Source: Carallia brachiata (lineage: Eukaryota > Streptophyta > Magnoliopsida > Malpighiales > Rhizophoraceae). Taken from it: a stretch of 64,000 bases of DNA. Location of the stretch: the NCBI GenBank assembly GCA_021464245.1, contig JADCRB010000041.1, forward strand, positions 2,594,196 to 2,658,195, in the 5' to 3' direction. A program made the translations under genes and the position numbers. The notes below the pieces were generated by a model. That model searched no databases, was not told the DNA's origin, and saw nothing but the letters and a program-made list of their open reading frames with translations. Of the stretch, positions 24,231 through 36,269 are shown one piece after another. Within the stretch, counting starts at the first letter, position 1. Every line of letters begins with the position of its first letter.

Positions 24231-26816
24231 TTTTCTTTGTTGATTGTCCCTTTCGAGATATTTGAATGATTAAAAACTTGGACTCCTATATTCACGTTCT
24301 AATCTTAGATGGAAAAGTAAGAGATTTATTATAACAAAGACAACTACCTTCAGCCTCTAATAAGCTTCCTAATAGATAAAAGAAATTCTATTGTTCAATT
24401 TTTGTTCTAAGTAATATTGGTCTTAACCAAAGTATTATAAACATTGATAGCTTAATAGCGCCAAGTTAAGGTTGTTTTATATGTTAGAGGCTTCTTTTTG
24501 CGAAACTATAGGAAATTTAGATTTCTAGATATTCTTATGTTGATGTTAGTTATAGTTCATGAATAGCTGAATATAATTCCAATGATAAAGGTATAGAATA
24601 GGAGATAAACCAAGACTGGGTGGCGATGGTGCGCTGGGAAGAAGACCCTACTAGTGTCAACTAGAAGCAATCTACCTGCCTCTCCAGGATGATGGACAAA
24701 ATGTGTAAACCATCATCATCATTAAGGGCAAATTTCCTTTAGAAGTTCCATCCGTATTAAGTTTTATCCAAGCCGGCTGGGTGGCAATTGACTCACAAAT
24801 ATTTGGTTCCACACCCCTATAGCTTCACCATAAGCCTACCACGACATTACCTATAGAGGTTGAAATTCTCGAATCCTAATATAAGTTGCCCTATATAGCA
24901 TTTTCAATTCTGCAATGACTACTATCATTCCAACTAGAAAAAAATAAAAAAGACCAATCTTAGATTCCTCTTCAGTTTAAAGAGGCATGTGGAAACACCC
25001 TAAATCATCTATCAGTTTGTTTAATGAGAATAAGTGGGTGAGTTAAAATAGATTCCCCTTCAGTTTAAGCATTTTGGTTGCCTTGTATGTTGACATACAT
25101 AATTCTAGCGACAATATTCTAACAAGTATACGAGTTCAGAAGATAGTATAGAAATTGTGAGTTGAGTGTCATTCCCATAGAGAGTGGTATTTAAGTACTG
25201 AAACTTTGTTCAATGTTTCTTAATTTAACTTAATCGACAAATTTAAATTTAACTAGCATAAGAATCTAAGACTGAAAACTTAAAAAATAAAAAAACAATT
25301 AAATCAAAGATTTAAAACGATATGAATTAAAGCATTGAGGCATCTGACTTGGCATCAACATGGAATGAGTTTTTTAGATTTTGAATCAATCAAGAAGTGG
25401 ATATCTTATAGCGAAACCCCTAAGTTAATTGGTATCGTTTGATTCAGGCAATAACAAATATATTTCTATTTAATAACCTCAAACTTGGTGAGAATTTAAT
25501 TAAATAAGAAGCATTATTGATTTCTGAAATTTCTAACTTACAGTGATACTCAGTACACCTTGTCACAAAAAGCCACACAATGAAACTGATTTTATGGTAT
25601 TTAGTTAGTTTAACCTTATGGTATAGAGTATTCTTTGCCTCTATAACCTGCCACTTGGCTCATGTCCATATTAAAGTTAAAAAATCATGCAAAGTGTGAT
25701 CAGTCAATTGCAAGCATTAAACACAATACCATATACTAACAAAAGCCAAATCAAATCAAATCAATTCAATTAAAACCCTAAAAATCATATTCGCATGCGT
25801 TAACCTTCCAAGGCCTTAGCAAAAAGAGTTTAGCTACTCATAATATAGAAATCAACAATCAATCTTGACAATGACATGATATATAATAAATGAAGAAAAC
25901 AACTATGATTCTCCCTTAAAAGTCCCATGCTTTCTCTTCTTTTCTTCTCCTTTTGTTTGGCCTTTTCTAGAGTGTTCGTATTTTCGTTCTAGCCATCTGA
26001 AGATAATGACAATTGTCACTTAAAAATTCTTCAATTGACTCCTTTATAAGAAAACTCTGTCCTCCTCAAATTTAGGAGCTTTAAAAACCCTAAAAAGAAA
26101 AACTTTAATATCTTTCTTTTTAGCCAAGTAGAGTCTTATTATAGTTGAAATAGGTTAGAACTTCAAAATGATTGCATCTAATGTCCATTCAGTCACAAAC
26201 ACTTCCAAAATAGCAAAATTTCCTCTCTTATGAGATTGGTCAATGGCTGACTCTGTCTAGTCGGCCAATCAAAATTTTTTGTAACTTCCAACTTCTGATC
26301 TCCCATCGCATTGGTCAATTAATCAACTTTTTCTGTCCAAATATTTGACTTTGCTTAAACAACACAAATAATAAGCCAAATTAAGCACTTATACTATGTT
26401 TGGAAGATTTTCTCATGAATTAATCCAAAAATCAATGAAAATTAAGCAATTAATGGCACAAAATATAATATAAATATGAGTTGATCATATATGCTTTCAG
26501 TGTTTAACTGGCGATAGCACTTTTGAATATGACATTCATCCTGCTGGTAATTGTTACTATAATTGTTAAACAAATCTTCTCATCTTTTTGGCCGATAGAC
26601 TTTTAATGCTTACAAGTGTCATTAAACGAGAATAAACAATGTTGTGGGGCACCAAAAAATTATATGAATGATGGCTTTCATAAACCAAAATTTTACAACA
26701 ATATGATTGCACACAATATAAAGACCACAAGAAAAGCAAAGATCATGAGAAAATGGAATTCTATATGAATGAAATTCTCACCAATATCTGTAAACAAATC
26801 TTCTCCTCTTGGTGGG
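24231..26816. other. Non-coding interval, possible worn repeat
   Basis: I found no gene. 25089-26490 starts TGTTGACATAC and ends near AGTTGATCA, has no open frame, and carries phrases seen in plant LTR-type repeats ('gttgagtgtcattcccatagaga'). It may be an old solo LTR, but no target duplication was found. 'aacaaatcttctc' occurs at about 26570 and 26795. Confidence 0.35.
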
Positions 26817-27178
26817 TGATGTAAGACAAATAACAAAAAGAAATAACCTAGCCAGGAATCCCCTCAACAACTAAGAACATATGAGAATCCATCTAAAAAT
26901 AATCTGATTCAATATTCAATATTCAATATCATAACAAGTCTAAAAAATAACAAAGGTCCTAAGCTCTATTTATAGAGCTGGCTAATAGATAACAATAAAA
27001 ACAAACCACGATAAATATGAAATAACTACTAATAGATAAATACAAAAATAACTAGAAGATAAACACTTCCTAACTAAGATAAACATTTAGATAACTGACT
27101 AACAGAATCCTAAGTGGACAAAAAAAATTCTTCTGGAAATACTTTTGGGAGAAGAATTCTTTATTAGTACATGCATCA
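26817..27178 (-). mobile_element. Ty3/Gypsy element, left (3') LTR
   Basis: 362 bp beginning TGATGTAAGAC and ending CATGCATCA (inverted TGATG/CATCA). It matches 33611-33960. It contains 'tatttatagagctggcta', a likely TATA-box region of the LTR promoter read on either strand. Confidence 0.75.
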
Positions 27179-30100
27179 TTCTCTTTTGAATGAAAAGAAC
27201 TTGACTCTATCAACGAAGACACTAAGTAAGCATCAACAAAAGTAGGATCCATCAATCAAAGATCATCCTCAGAAATCCAAGTAGCATAAGTAGTGGGATA
27301 ACCTTTCCATTGGACAAGGTAGTGTTGGAATCCTCTACAAGAAGAAGCAATATACTCATCATCTAGGACAGTCTCAATATCCTCAATATGTGGAGCAAAA
27401 GAAGGTGCCCTGGGGGGCACAACAGCATCTGCAGAGAGATTAGGAGGTAAAGAATGAGGCTCGAAAGTGCCTTGGTAAGATGATAAATCCTTCACGTTGA
27501 AAATATGACTAATATTCAAGTCAGCTGGTAAATCAAATAAATATACAGTAGGTCCAAGCTTTTCAAATAAAGGCCAATGGCTTTGGCTTGGGTTTGTGTT
27601 TAAGGAATCGCTCAGGTCGAATGTGAACCATGAAAAAATTATCTACTTTAAAATGTTTTTCCCGACGATGCACATCAATAGCAAGCTTATAATCAGTAGT
27701 ACTCAAAGCAATTTTGCGCCTAATCTCAGCATGTAGGTTATGAATGTGTTTAGCAAAATTTTCAGCAAGTTTAGAAGAACAAAGATCAGTGGAAGGGGAA
27801 TAAGATCAATAGGTGTGCGTAGGGTGTAGTCATGAATAATCTCAAAATGACTCTTACCAGTGGACTGATTAACAGAATTATTATAAACGAGCCCAGTTGT
27901 TGGTAAGATCAAGTCTCAATTACCTTAGTTTACATTCACAAGAAACTTAAGTAAATCTCCCAAACTTCTGTTAACTACCTCAGTTTGACCATATATTTGA
28001 GGATGGAATACATATGAAAATTTCAAGCAAGTCCCAACAATTTTTTAAGTGTCTTCCAAAAGTAACTAACAAATTTAATATCCCCATCAGACACAATAAA
28101 AACAGCAAATCATACAACTTAATAATTTCCTAAAAAAATAGCTTAGCAATATGAGATGTATCAGTTGACTTATTACATAGAATTAAATAAGACATCTTAG
28201 AAAATCTATTTACGACCACAAGAATTTAACCATGATCATGAGCTGTCTTGGGAAAATCAAGCACAAAGTTCATACTAACATCACGCCAAGGTGCATGTGG
28301 AATAGGAAGTAGAGTGTACAAACCAATGTTATGCTTTTTAACTTTGGTAACTTGACAAGTGCGACACTCTGACACAATCCTAGAAACATCTCTTTTCAAG
28401 GAAGGCCAGTAGAACCGATTCTCAACAAGTGCAATGGTTTTATCCTTTCCTAAGTGACCAACTAACCCTCTATCATGCATTTTCCAAACTGAAAAATCAC
28501 AAAGTGAATTACATAGAATGAATAACTTGGTAGCTCTAAATAAATAACCATCATACGAAACAAAATCAACAAAGTCCCTACGATGTGCATCACTAACAAA
28601 TTGAAATATAAGGCTAAAATTAGGACAAGCAAGGTATTCATTATGCAACCTCTCAAAACCAATAACATGAGCATGAAACTCCTGAAGGACACACACAACT
28701 CAACTCAGAGTATTAACAGCCTTGTTTTTTATACCAAAACAATGATTCAGTATAAAAGAATACTCGTTGAGAAACTCAACGTATTTAGCATGCTTAGCAT
28801 TCAATCTATTTTGAGAATTTGGATAATGTAATACATGATGGTCAAAAAAAACAAACAAACTCTTTGGGCAGCAAATACTAATGACGAAGAGACTAAAAAT
28901 AGCATGAAACTCCTTGTCATGAGTAGAAAACTTCTACTTTACTTCATTGAGTTTTTCACTGAAAAAGGTAATGATGTGTCATTCTCGACTCAGGACTCTT
29001 CCAATGCTAACTCTTGATGCATCACAAGCAAGTTCAAACACCTTATTGAAGTCAGAATGTCTAAGAACGGGAGCTTCACTTATTTACTTCTTGATGTTAG
29101 TAAAAGCTATGGAAGCTTTACTACACCATTGAAAAACTCCCTTCTTCAAGCAAACAATGATAAGGGCCATAATAGAACTGAATTCCCTAATGAATCTCTG
29201 ATAGAAGGAAGCTAAACTATAAAAGCTATGGGCTTTAGTAAGAGTTTTGGGTTCATGCCACTCTCAAATAGCCCTAATTTTCTTAGGATCTACAACTATA
29301 CTAAGAGAAGAAACAATAAATACTACGAACAACAGTTCAAGCTACAAAACTGTATACTTTTTTTAAGGTTAGCATATGGTTTGGCTTCCCTAAGAGTGAG
29401 GAAAACTGACCAAAAAGTGAGGCAAGTTTTATTTCTCAGACTTACTGTAAATCAGGATGTCATCGAAATAGACCACTAAGAACTGACCAATGAATGACTT
29501 CAAGACAAGAGTTATAATCCTCATAAATGTACTAGAAGCATTTGACAACTCGAAGGGCATTACTAGCCACTCATAGAACTCATCATGTGTCTTGAATGCA
29601 GTCTTTTATTCATTCCCATGCTGAATGCATATCTGATGATGCCCACTACGAAGGTTTATCTTGGAACCAATTAGAACTAGCTAGCATCTCCATCTTGTCT
29701 TCTAGCCTAGGAGTGGAAAATCGGTACTTAATAATTATCTTGTTAATAGCTCGACTATTAATACACATCCTCTATGACTCATCTTTTTTAGGAGTCAACA
29801 AAGCCCTTAGATAGCATTGCTTCGACTTACCTATTTAACTCTTCACGTTCCTTTGGGTTCATCCTATTGTGTAAAAGATTAGGTAACTGTGAACCAAAAA
29901 CTAAGTCAATGGCATGTTGTATATCCCTCATGGGTGGGAACTCATTGGGAAGGTCATCGGGCATAATATCCACAAATTCTGCTAGCAATTCATCAAAAGC
30001 AAGAGGAAGGTCAACTCAAGGTGTGCTAGACTATAGATAGACTGCTTTGGAAATAACAACTACCAAGTAATCATTATTCTTTATCTCCCTCTCAAAGGCC

Positions 30101-31264
30101 TTATGGTCCAAAATGTGAAGGCCTTTTTTAGCTGAAATAGGGCAAAGAGATTTGGGTTTTGACTTCGTGTTCTTAACAAAGGGCTTAACTAGGTTCAAAA
30201 TGATATTCTTGCCTTTGAACTTGAAGACGTAGGCATTCTTCCAACCATGAATAGTCACATTAAGGTCATAGAGTCAAGGGCAACCTGGGAGAATAAGAGT
30301 TACATCCATAAGCAAAACATCACAGTAAATCTTGTCCTTAAATGGTTGCAGGTGTGGTTCTGTGTTAAGGTTCAACCTCGAAAGAGCATACTTCGCATCA
30401 ACATTCGTGGTACTCTCTCAATCAATAACCAACTTACAATTGTGATCTCCTGGTTTGATATAAGTGTGAAATATGCTTGTATGTTTCCACGCATCATTTT
30501 TCACAACAATAAACAAAATAGACCTAACAACAGGGCAATCCTGGTCATCTTCCCTGAAGTCCTCTCCAAATTTGTCGTCTTCACTCGAGTACTCCAAGGG
30601 ATCAACTACCTGATTTTCACTCTCTAAGAGATCGTTAGACTCTTTTTCCATAACAAAAGCACGTTCAGGACATCGAGAGGCAATGTGACCCTTTTGTGGC
30701 ATCAACAACACTCAACAAGAGAGTTACTTGTACAAGACTCAAAATAAGATCCTACCAGACAAGTAGTGGCAATAGTGGAATGCAAAGGGGTCGAAGGATT
30801 TACAGGCTTGGACTAAGAATGTAATTATAAGAAAATGAGGTTTTGGATGCACACCCTCCAACAGAGGGTGACGAGTGTGTGAATTAAGTGGTCTTGGTAT
30901 ACTTCTCAACCTCTAATGTCCTGTGATAGGCCTCTTCCAAAGAATTAGGACCAAACAATGTGACCTCTTTTTGGATCTTGGGTTTGAGACCATTAACAAA
31001 ACGTTCAACAGTAAAGAAAGGGTCTTTATACAGCTCACACCTAAAGAGAAGCTCTTTAAATTTAGACTGTAGGTAGTGACACTAAAAGTCGATTGCCTAA
31101 GATTTAAAAGCTAAGTATAAAGCTGAATCTTGTGATAGGTGAGAATGTATTTCGCCTTCAGCTTCATTTGTATGACTTCCCATCGGAGAATGGGAGGCTT
31201 ACCTAAACGCTAAGATCTATAAAGTTCACTCTGCCAAAATTTTTTAGTTGACCCTACCAATTTC

Positions 31265-33302
31265 ATTTTTGCAAAGTGGATGCGCTCAAGATCATTCATA
31301 TTATACCAATCAAAATAATCCTCTAAACTATCAATCTAATTTATAAAACACTTCAGTATTCAATTTACTATTATATTCAGGAGCATCTAACTTGATCTTT
31401 TTGTTGATGTCATTATGATTAGGACCTGTATGCATGTGTTGTGGCCTAGGGTACCCTATCATGAGCTTGATTATGCACATTATCACGCAAATCATAAATA
31501 GGATGCCTACGTAGACCTCTGTATTTATCATGATAAAAATCACTTTCATCAATTTGATTGTGTAGGTTTCCATCAGGGGAAAACCTGACAATTGGTCTCG
31601 GTGTGATTAAATTCCTAGGGTCCTATAGGTAAGGCATAGGAAACTGAGCATTAACCGAACCCCGAGCATGGGTTGCCCTAACTAGTTGTCTAATAGACTC
31701 ATCCACTGATTGTTTGTCCAGACATTTTATAATAGCATTATGTTGAATGGACAAATTGGGAAAATCACTTCTAAGACTATTCATGTAAGACTAATGGGTA
31801 GATTGTGTAGCTTGAATTTTGGCTCAAAGTTAATCTATTTTAGAGGAGGATTTAGTGGTAGATTTGGTGGTTTTTTTTGTTTTAACCATTTTTTTAAAAC
31901 AAAGGGAAATATGTTGAGATAAGCACTAGTTGCAAAAAATAGTAAAATTATAAAATACTACTATACACACAAGCTGAAATAAATTCTAATGCAAATGACA
32001 ATGCTATGGTAAAATAAAAGGTTGGTAAAGTAATATGGACAATAAAAATATGGCAATGGATATAAGGAGGCTTGTTTAATAGTGTGTAGGCAGTAATTTT
32101 GCGCGCATGTCACAGGGAAAGTTTTTTTTTTTTTTTGATATAACACATATTTACTTAATAATTAAAACTGACTCAAATATTAATCAAATTTCCCAACAAG
32201 AGAAAATACCTCAATGGCCTTTAAACCTTCTACAGTACCTTACGTTTGCTACTATGAAGGGTCTGTCGACACACAAAGATCAAGAGGTGATTATTATTTT
32301 ACTTAATAATATTTTTGCAAAGTGGATACACTCAAGATCATTCATGTCATACCAATCAAAATAATCCTCTAAACTATCAAGCCAATCTATAAACACATCA
32401 ACATTCAAATCGTCATTATATTTGAGAGCATCTAACTTGATCTTTCTAGTGATATTATTTTGATATGGTGCATGAAATCGATTATGCACATTATCACATA
32501 AATTATGAATATGATGCCTACGTGGACCTCTATATTTATCATGATAAAAATTACCTTCATCAATTTGATCGTGTTGGTTTCCATTAGGGGAAAATCTAAC
32601 AGTTGGTTTCAGTGTGATTAAATTCCTAAGGTCTTGCGAGTAAGGCGTAGGAAATTGGGCATTGACCAAACCCTCAGCATGAGTTGCCCAACCAATTGTC
32701 CAACAAACTCATCCACTGGTTGTTTGTCCAAACGTTTTAAAATAGCATTCAGTTGAATGGACAAATTGACAAAATCATTTCTAAGACTATTCATGTAAGA
32801 CTAATGAGTAGATTGTGCGGCTTGAATTTCAGCTCAAAGTTCATCTATTTCAGAGGCAGATTTGGCGGCAGATTTGGCGGTTTTTTTTGGTGTTAACCAT
32901 TTTTTTTAAACAAAAGGAAATATGTTGAGATAAGCAATAATTGTAAAAAGTAATAAAATTATAAAATATTACTATGCACACAATTAGAAATAAATTCTAA
33001 TACGAATGATAATGCTATGATAGAATAAAAAGCTGGTAAAGTAATATGGACAATAAAATGTATGGCAATGGATGTATGGAGGCATGTTTGATAGTTTGTA
33101 GGCAGCAATTTTGTGCGCAAGTCACAGGGAAAGTTTTTTTTTTTTACCTAACACATATTTACTTAATAATTAAAAACCGACTCAAATATTAATTAAATTT
33201 CCCAATAAGTGAAAATAACTCAATGGCCTTTAAATCTTTTGCATTACCTTACATTTGCTACTATGAAGGGTCTGTTAGTTCACAAAGATCAGGAGGTGGA
33301 TG
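31265..33302. repeat. ~1-kb tandem duplication inside the Gypsy element
   Basis: Copy A 31265-32290 and copy B 32311-33302 both start ATTTTTGCAAAGTGGAT and end at ACAAAGATCA(A/G)GAGGTG. The period at the start is 1046 bp. Each covers the gag start and part of the leader, so the element has two diverged gag 5' halves in a row. Confidence 0.85.
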
Positions 33303-33610
33303 ATGATGAAAACGGCAGGTTAGCGGGTGGAGAACAACAACTTTGAGCGACTGTTTAGGGTGTTTTTGGTCGGATTTCGATGAGTGAAGGGTGGGCTGTG
33401 TAGATTGAGGAACTGTGATTCTGTCGGGGTAATTTTAGGCGTCACCGAGCAGCAGTCGTGGTCCAGCGAATGTGTGGGTAGTGCAAAAAATAGGTCTTTT
33501 GTGGTTTCTAATGGTTTTTGTGATTTTCGGTGTTAGTTTTGAGTTATTTTGCAAAAAACGAGGTTAGGAATAGATTTGGAAAGCTTGTTTGTGTGGTCTT
33601 GGGACAAAAA
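33303..33610 (-). mobile_element. Gypsy element 5' leader
   Basis: A GC-richer stretch lies between the duplicated gag region and the right LTR. The minus strand next to the LTR reads TTTTTGTCCCAAGACC, a much-altered primer-binding site candidate. Confidence 0.45.
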
Positions 33611-33990
33611 TGACGTAAGACGAGTAACCAAAAGAAATAGCCTAGTCAAGAATCCACTTAATAACTAAGAATACCCAGGAATCCACTCGACAACTAAGAA
33701 TATCCGGGAATCCACGTAAAAAATAATTTGAATCAAAATTTAATTTTCAATAACATAACAAGCCTGAAAAATAATAAGGGCCCTAAGCTCCATTTATAGA
33801 GCTGGCTAACAGATAACGATAAGAACAAACTACGATAAATACAGAATAACTGCTAAAAGATAAATACGAAAATAACTGAAATATAAATACATCCTAACTA
33901 AGATAAACATTTAGATAACTGACTAACACAATCCTGAGCAGACCAAAATTTCTTCCAGAAATACTTCAAGGAGCCTTAGTAACAATGGGA
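33611..33990 (-). mobile_element. Ty3/Gypsy element, right (5') LTR
   Basis: It begins TGACGTAAGACGAGTAACC and is alignable with the left LTR through 'gagctggctaacagataa' and 'tagataactgactaac' to about 33960. A 25-bp piece ('ggaatccactcgacaactaagaa') is locally iterated two to three times near 33645-33715. The outer border and target duplication are not clear. Confidence 0.7.
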
Positions 33991-34140
33991 TAGTTTGATT
34001 TTTTCTTTAGTAACAATGGCTGAGAAAAACCCTTTTCCTAACTGTCCATTTTCCTCAAACTACTTGCTCTAGGTCTAGGATATGTCAAAACAATGTCTGA
34101 GAAAAACAATAGTCTAATCATTATGGGCACAAATGTTTTG

Positions 34141-34385
34141 ATGGAGGAAAAGAGTAGTAAAAGTAGGAGCAAGCAGCAGCAAGTTGACTTTGTGTAATCT
34201 TCCTGAAGACATTGCAAGGCTCTTATATACACAACTAAATTGGGTTGATAGAGTCCGTTTTTGTGCCGCCTCGAATAATTTCTCAAGTTTCCTGCACGAA
34301 ATTTCATGTCCGCCTACGAAAAAGTTTCCTTGGTTACTATTTTTCTCCTCTAGGGGCACCACCAGCTACAACAATGGTAGAACTT
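34141..34385 (+). pseudogene. F-box protein N-terminal fragment
   Basis: An ATG at 34141 opens a basic leader (MEEKSSKSRSKQQQ) that is out of frame with the F-box motif LPEDIARLLYTQLNWVDRVRFCAASNNF (34196-34280). After it comes PPTKKFPWLLFFSSRG, typical of plant F-box proteins of the DUF295/KIB-like group. A one-base shift near 34186-34192 separates the two. The rest of the gene (the ~300-residue C-terminal domain) is absent; the sequence runs into a CACTA-like tract. F-box proteins recruit substrates to SCF ubiquitin ligases; this one is broken. Confidence 0.7.
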
Positions 34386-34439
34386 TATTTATTTGTTTAT
34401 TCTTTTTCCATATATTAATTAATAAGTGTATCATTACTT

Positions 34440-35070
34440 GTATATTTCAACATCACTTTATTTTCTGCTTACGATACATAATACATTCCTACGACAATGT
34501 TATTTTTTAGATATGACAATTCATTACCTACCCACGACACCTCAATAGCAACTCGGACGGCACTTCCCTCATCTCCTAAGCGATATGCCTCATTTCTTAC
34601 GACACCTACTGTTTATTCTTGCGACACTTGCATCCCTCACTACAAGAATATCACTTCTCTCATACGACGCTTCTCTCTCTAGATAACCTAGCAATGAGTT
34701 TTTTTCTTTTTTTTTTTTTGATCACTCCAAAAAAAACCCTCTATTGCTATTATATGATACATTTCCCTTTATTTACGGCACTTTTTGTTTCTTATGTACG
34801 ACACATGCAATTATTCCCATACTTATTGGGCTGTTTCAAAAGGCCACCATTGTTTCTTATATGTTTTTTCCTTGTTTGGTAAATGATTTTTGTTCCACTC
34901 ATATGTCACTCAAATGATGTATTAGGACAGTTCTATTTCAATCATACGACATTTCAATGTCTCTCTACAACACCTTTTTTTCCCTTAGTACGACGTGAAT
35001 ATTTATCTTCTCGTTTGCCCTCTCTTCAAGAATTGTCGGACATCTTATAAATTTTCACTATTTACAACGA
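34440..35070. repeat. CGAC-motif-rich tract, CACTA-like terminus
   Basis: A short word (T/C)(A/G)CGACAC and close variants recurs about every 30-60 bp (for example in CCTACGACAA, CCCACGACAC, CTTACGACAC, TTGCGACACT, GTACGACACA and GTACGACGTG). At 34638 the sequence CACTACAAGAATATC matches the start of plant CACTA (En/Spm) transposons, whose subterminal regions carry such repeated short motifs. No partner terminus (rc CTTGTAGTG) was found, so this is probably one decayed end. Confidence 0.45.
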
Positions 35071-35577
35071 ATTCTACATTTTTTTCGCATGCATTCTCAC
35101 CTATGCGTTCCTACCTATCATTTTCCTTTTCATATCCCATCACATTTCCTAATGCTGTTTTAAAGTTGCATATACTACATACTTACGTTCATTATTATTT
35201 AATCTAGTATTTATCAAAATAGCTAAATATTTATTATATATCATTATTAATTATTTTGCTCTTTTATCTTTTTATTCCAAATAAAAGCCTGTACCCAACA
35301 AATAAAAAGATGTAGAGCTTCAAGATAAATTAACATTTTAATAACATATTTGAATGAACGATATATGGAAATCAAGCATCTCAAACGCTTAAATATTAAT
35401 ATTATTAATATAATTCACTCGTGCAAATTATATCTAATTCAATACATGATTAAAACCAAAGATAGTTAATCTTCAAAACATATGATAATATATCAAAGCT
35501 CAAAATCAGAGAGCTTACAAGAGAAAAAAATGTTCGGAGACAATTATTCCTTCCATGCTCAAAAAGCTATAGTATGT

Positions 35578-35638
<61 letters not shown>

Positions 35639-36059
35639 GAGGCTTTAATAATTTTGGCAGTTGGTTCGATTTTTAATAGTTTCCGTATTTCCAAAACCGT
35701 AATCAAACCATAGAGTGCAGTTTACTAAAATTACGAACCATAATCAATTCATTTTCAGCGGTTTTTACAATTTCGGTTTAGTTTTGGTCGATTGATCGGA
35801 CTGGAAGGTTTTATATACACCCCTACCATCCGGTCTCCCAGTTTTTTCCATTTCGATTCTGGCGGAAAAATTGAAGAGCAGGTTTATTTATACACTTTCT
35901 GCGAAGGAAAGAAGATACTGAAAAAAATAGTAGTCAACGTCAAAAATTTTGCTATTCTTTATCGGTGATTTCCCCTTTGTCGGGAGCAGGCAAAAGATGA
36001 AAAAGTGGGTCTCGCAAGCAAATGGCCTAGAGATAACCTGAACATAACTTCGCTGACAA
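35071..36059. other. Intergenic, AT-rich with microsatellite
   Basis: No gene is seen. 35640-35830 has 'ggttcgatttttaatagtttccg' and 'aatttcggtttagttttggtcg' words of a worn non-coding repeat. The last ~200 bp before 36270 should hold the RLT 3' UTR. Confidence 0.4.
35579..35638. repeat. (CT)n-(AT)n microsatellite
   Basis: About 40 bp of CT repeats is followed by about 20 bp of AT repeats. It is a useful polymorphic marker position between the F-box remnant and the RLT gene. Confidence 0.95.
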
Positions 36060-36269
36060 ATGCATTACAAAGCTAACCTCCTTTTGCTCATTTGTTGTCC
36101 TATGAACTGGGGCACAAAGCAGCCCCCAACTTTCACCACCCCAATGGAAATGGAAATATGTGTGTATATATATATAATATCCTGAAGGAAGCCGCTTGGT
36201 CAAAAATTATGTGCAGCCCATGCATCACTGTTCCAGGTGGACATGCTAATCATTTGACATTAACATGCT

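Larger units (their letters stand above)
27179..33610 (-). mobile_element. Ty3/Gypsy chromovirus internal region (degenerate)
   Basis: Minus-strand remnants run in the order gag, protease, RT, integrase. Gag is IKLDALKYNDDLNVDVFIDWLDSLEDYFDWYD (32280-32669, duplicated at 31331-31591). A zinc knuckle remnant GHIASRCPER lies at about 30660-30700, protease-linker pieces at 30031-30258, and RT with the catalytic-site stretch [10 protein letters not shown] at about 29440-29475. Integrase H2C2 zinc region GHLGKDKT...CRTCQVTK is at 28340-28480, integrase tail NSVNQSTGKSHFEI at 27800-27880, and a chromodomain HYLVQWKGYPTTYATW at 27256-27330. Many stops and shifts make it inactive. Chromodomain-bearing Gypsy elements are chromoviruses, which tend to target heterochromatin. 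Confidence 0.85.

Noticed and set aside
25089..26490. Complete LTR retroelement
   Set aside because: It has TG/CA-like ends but no target duplication, primer-binding site or partner LTR, so it is listed only as a possible worn repeat.
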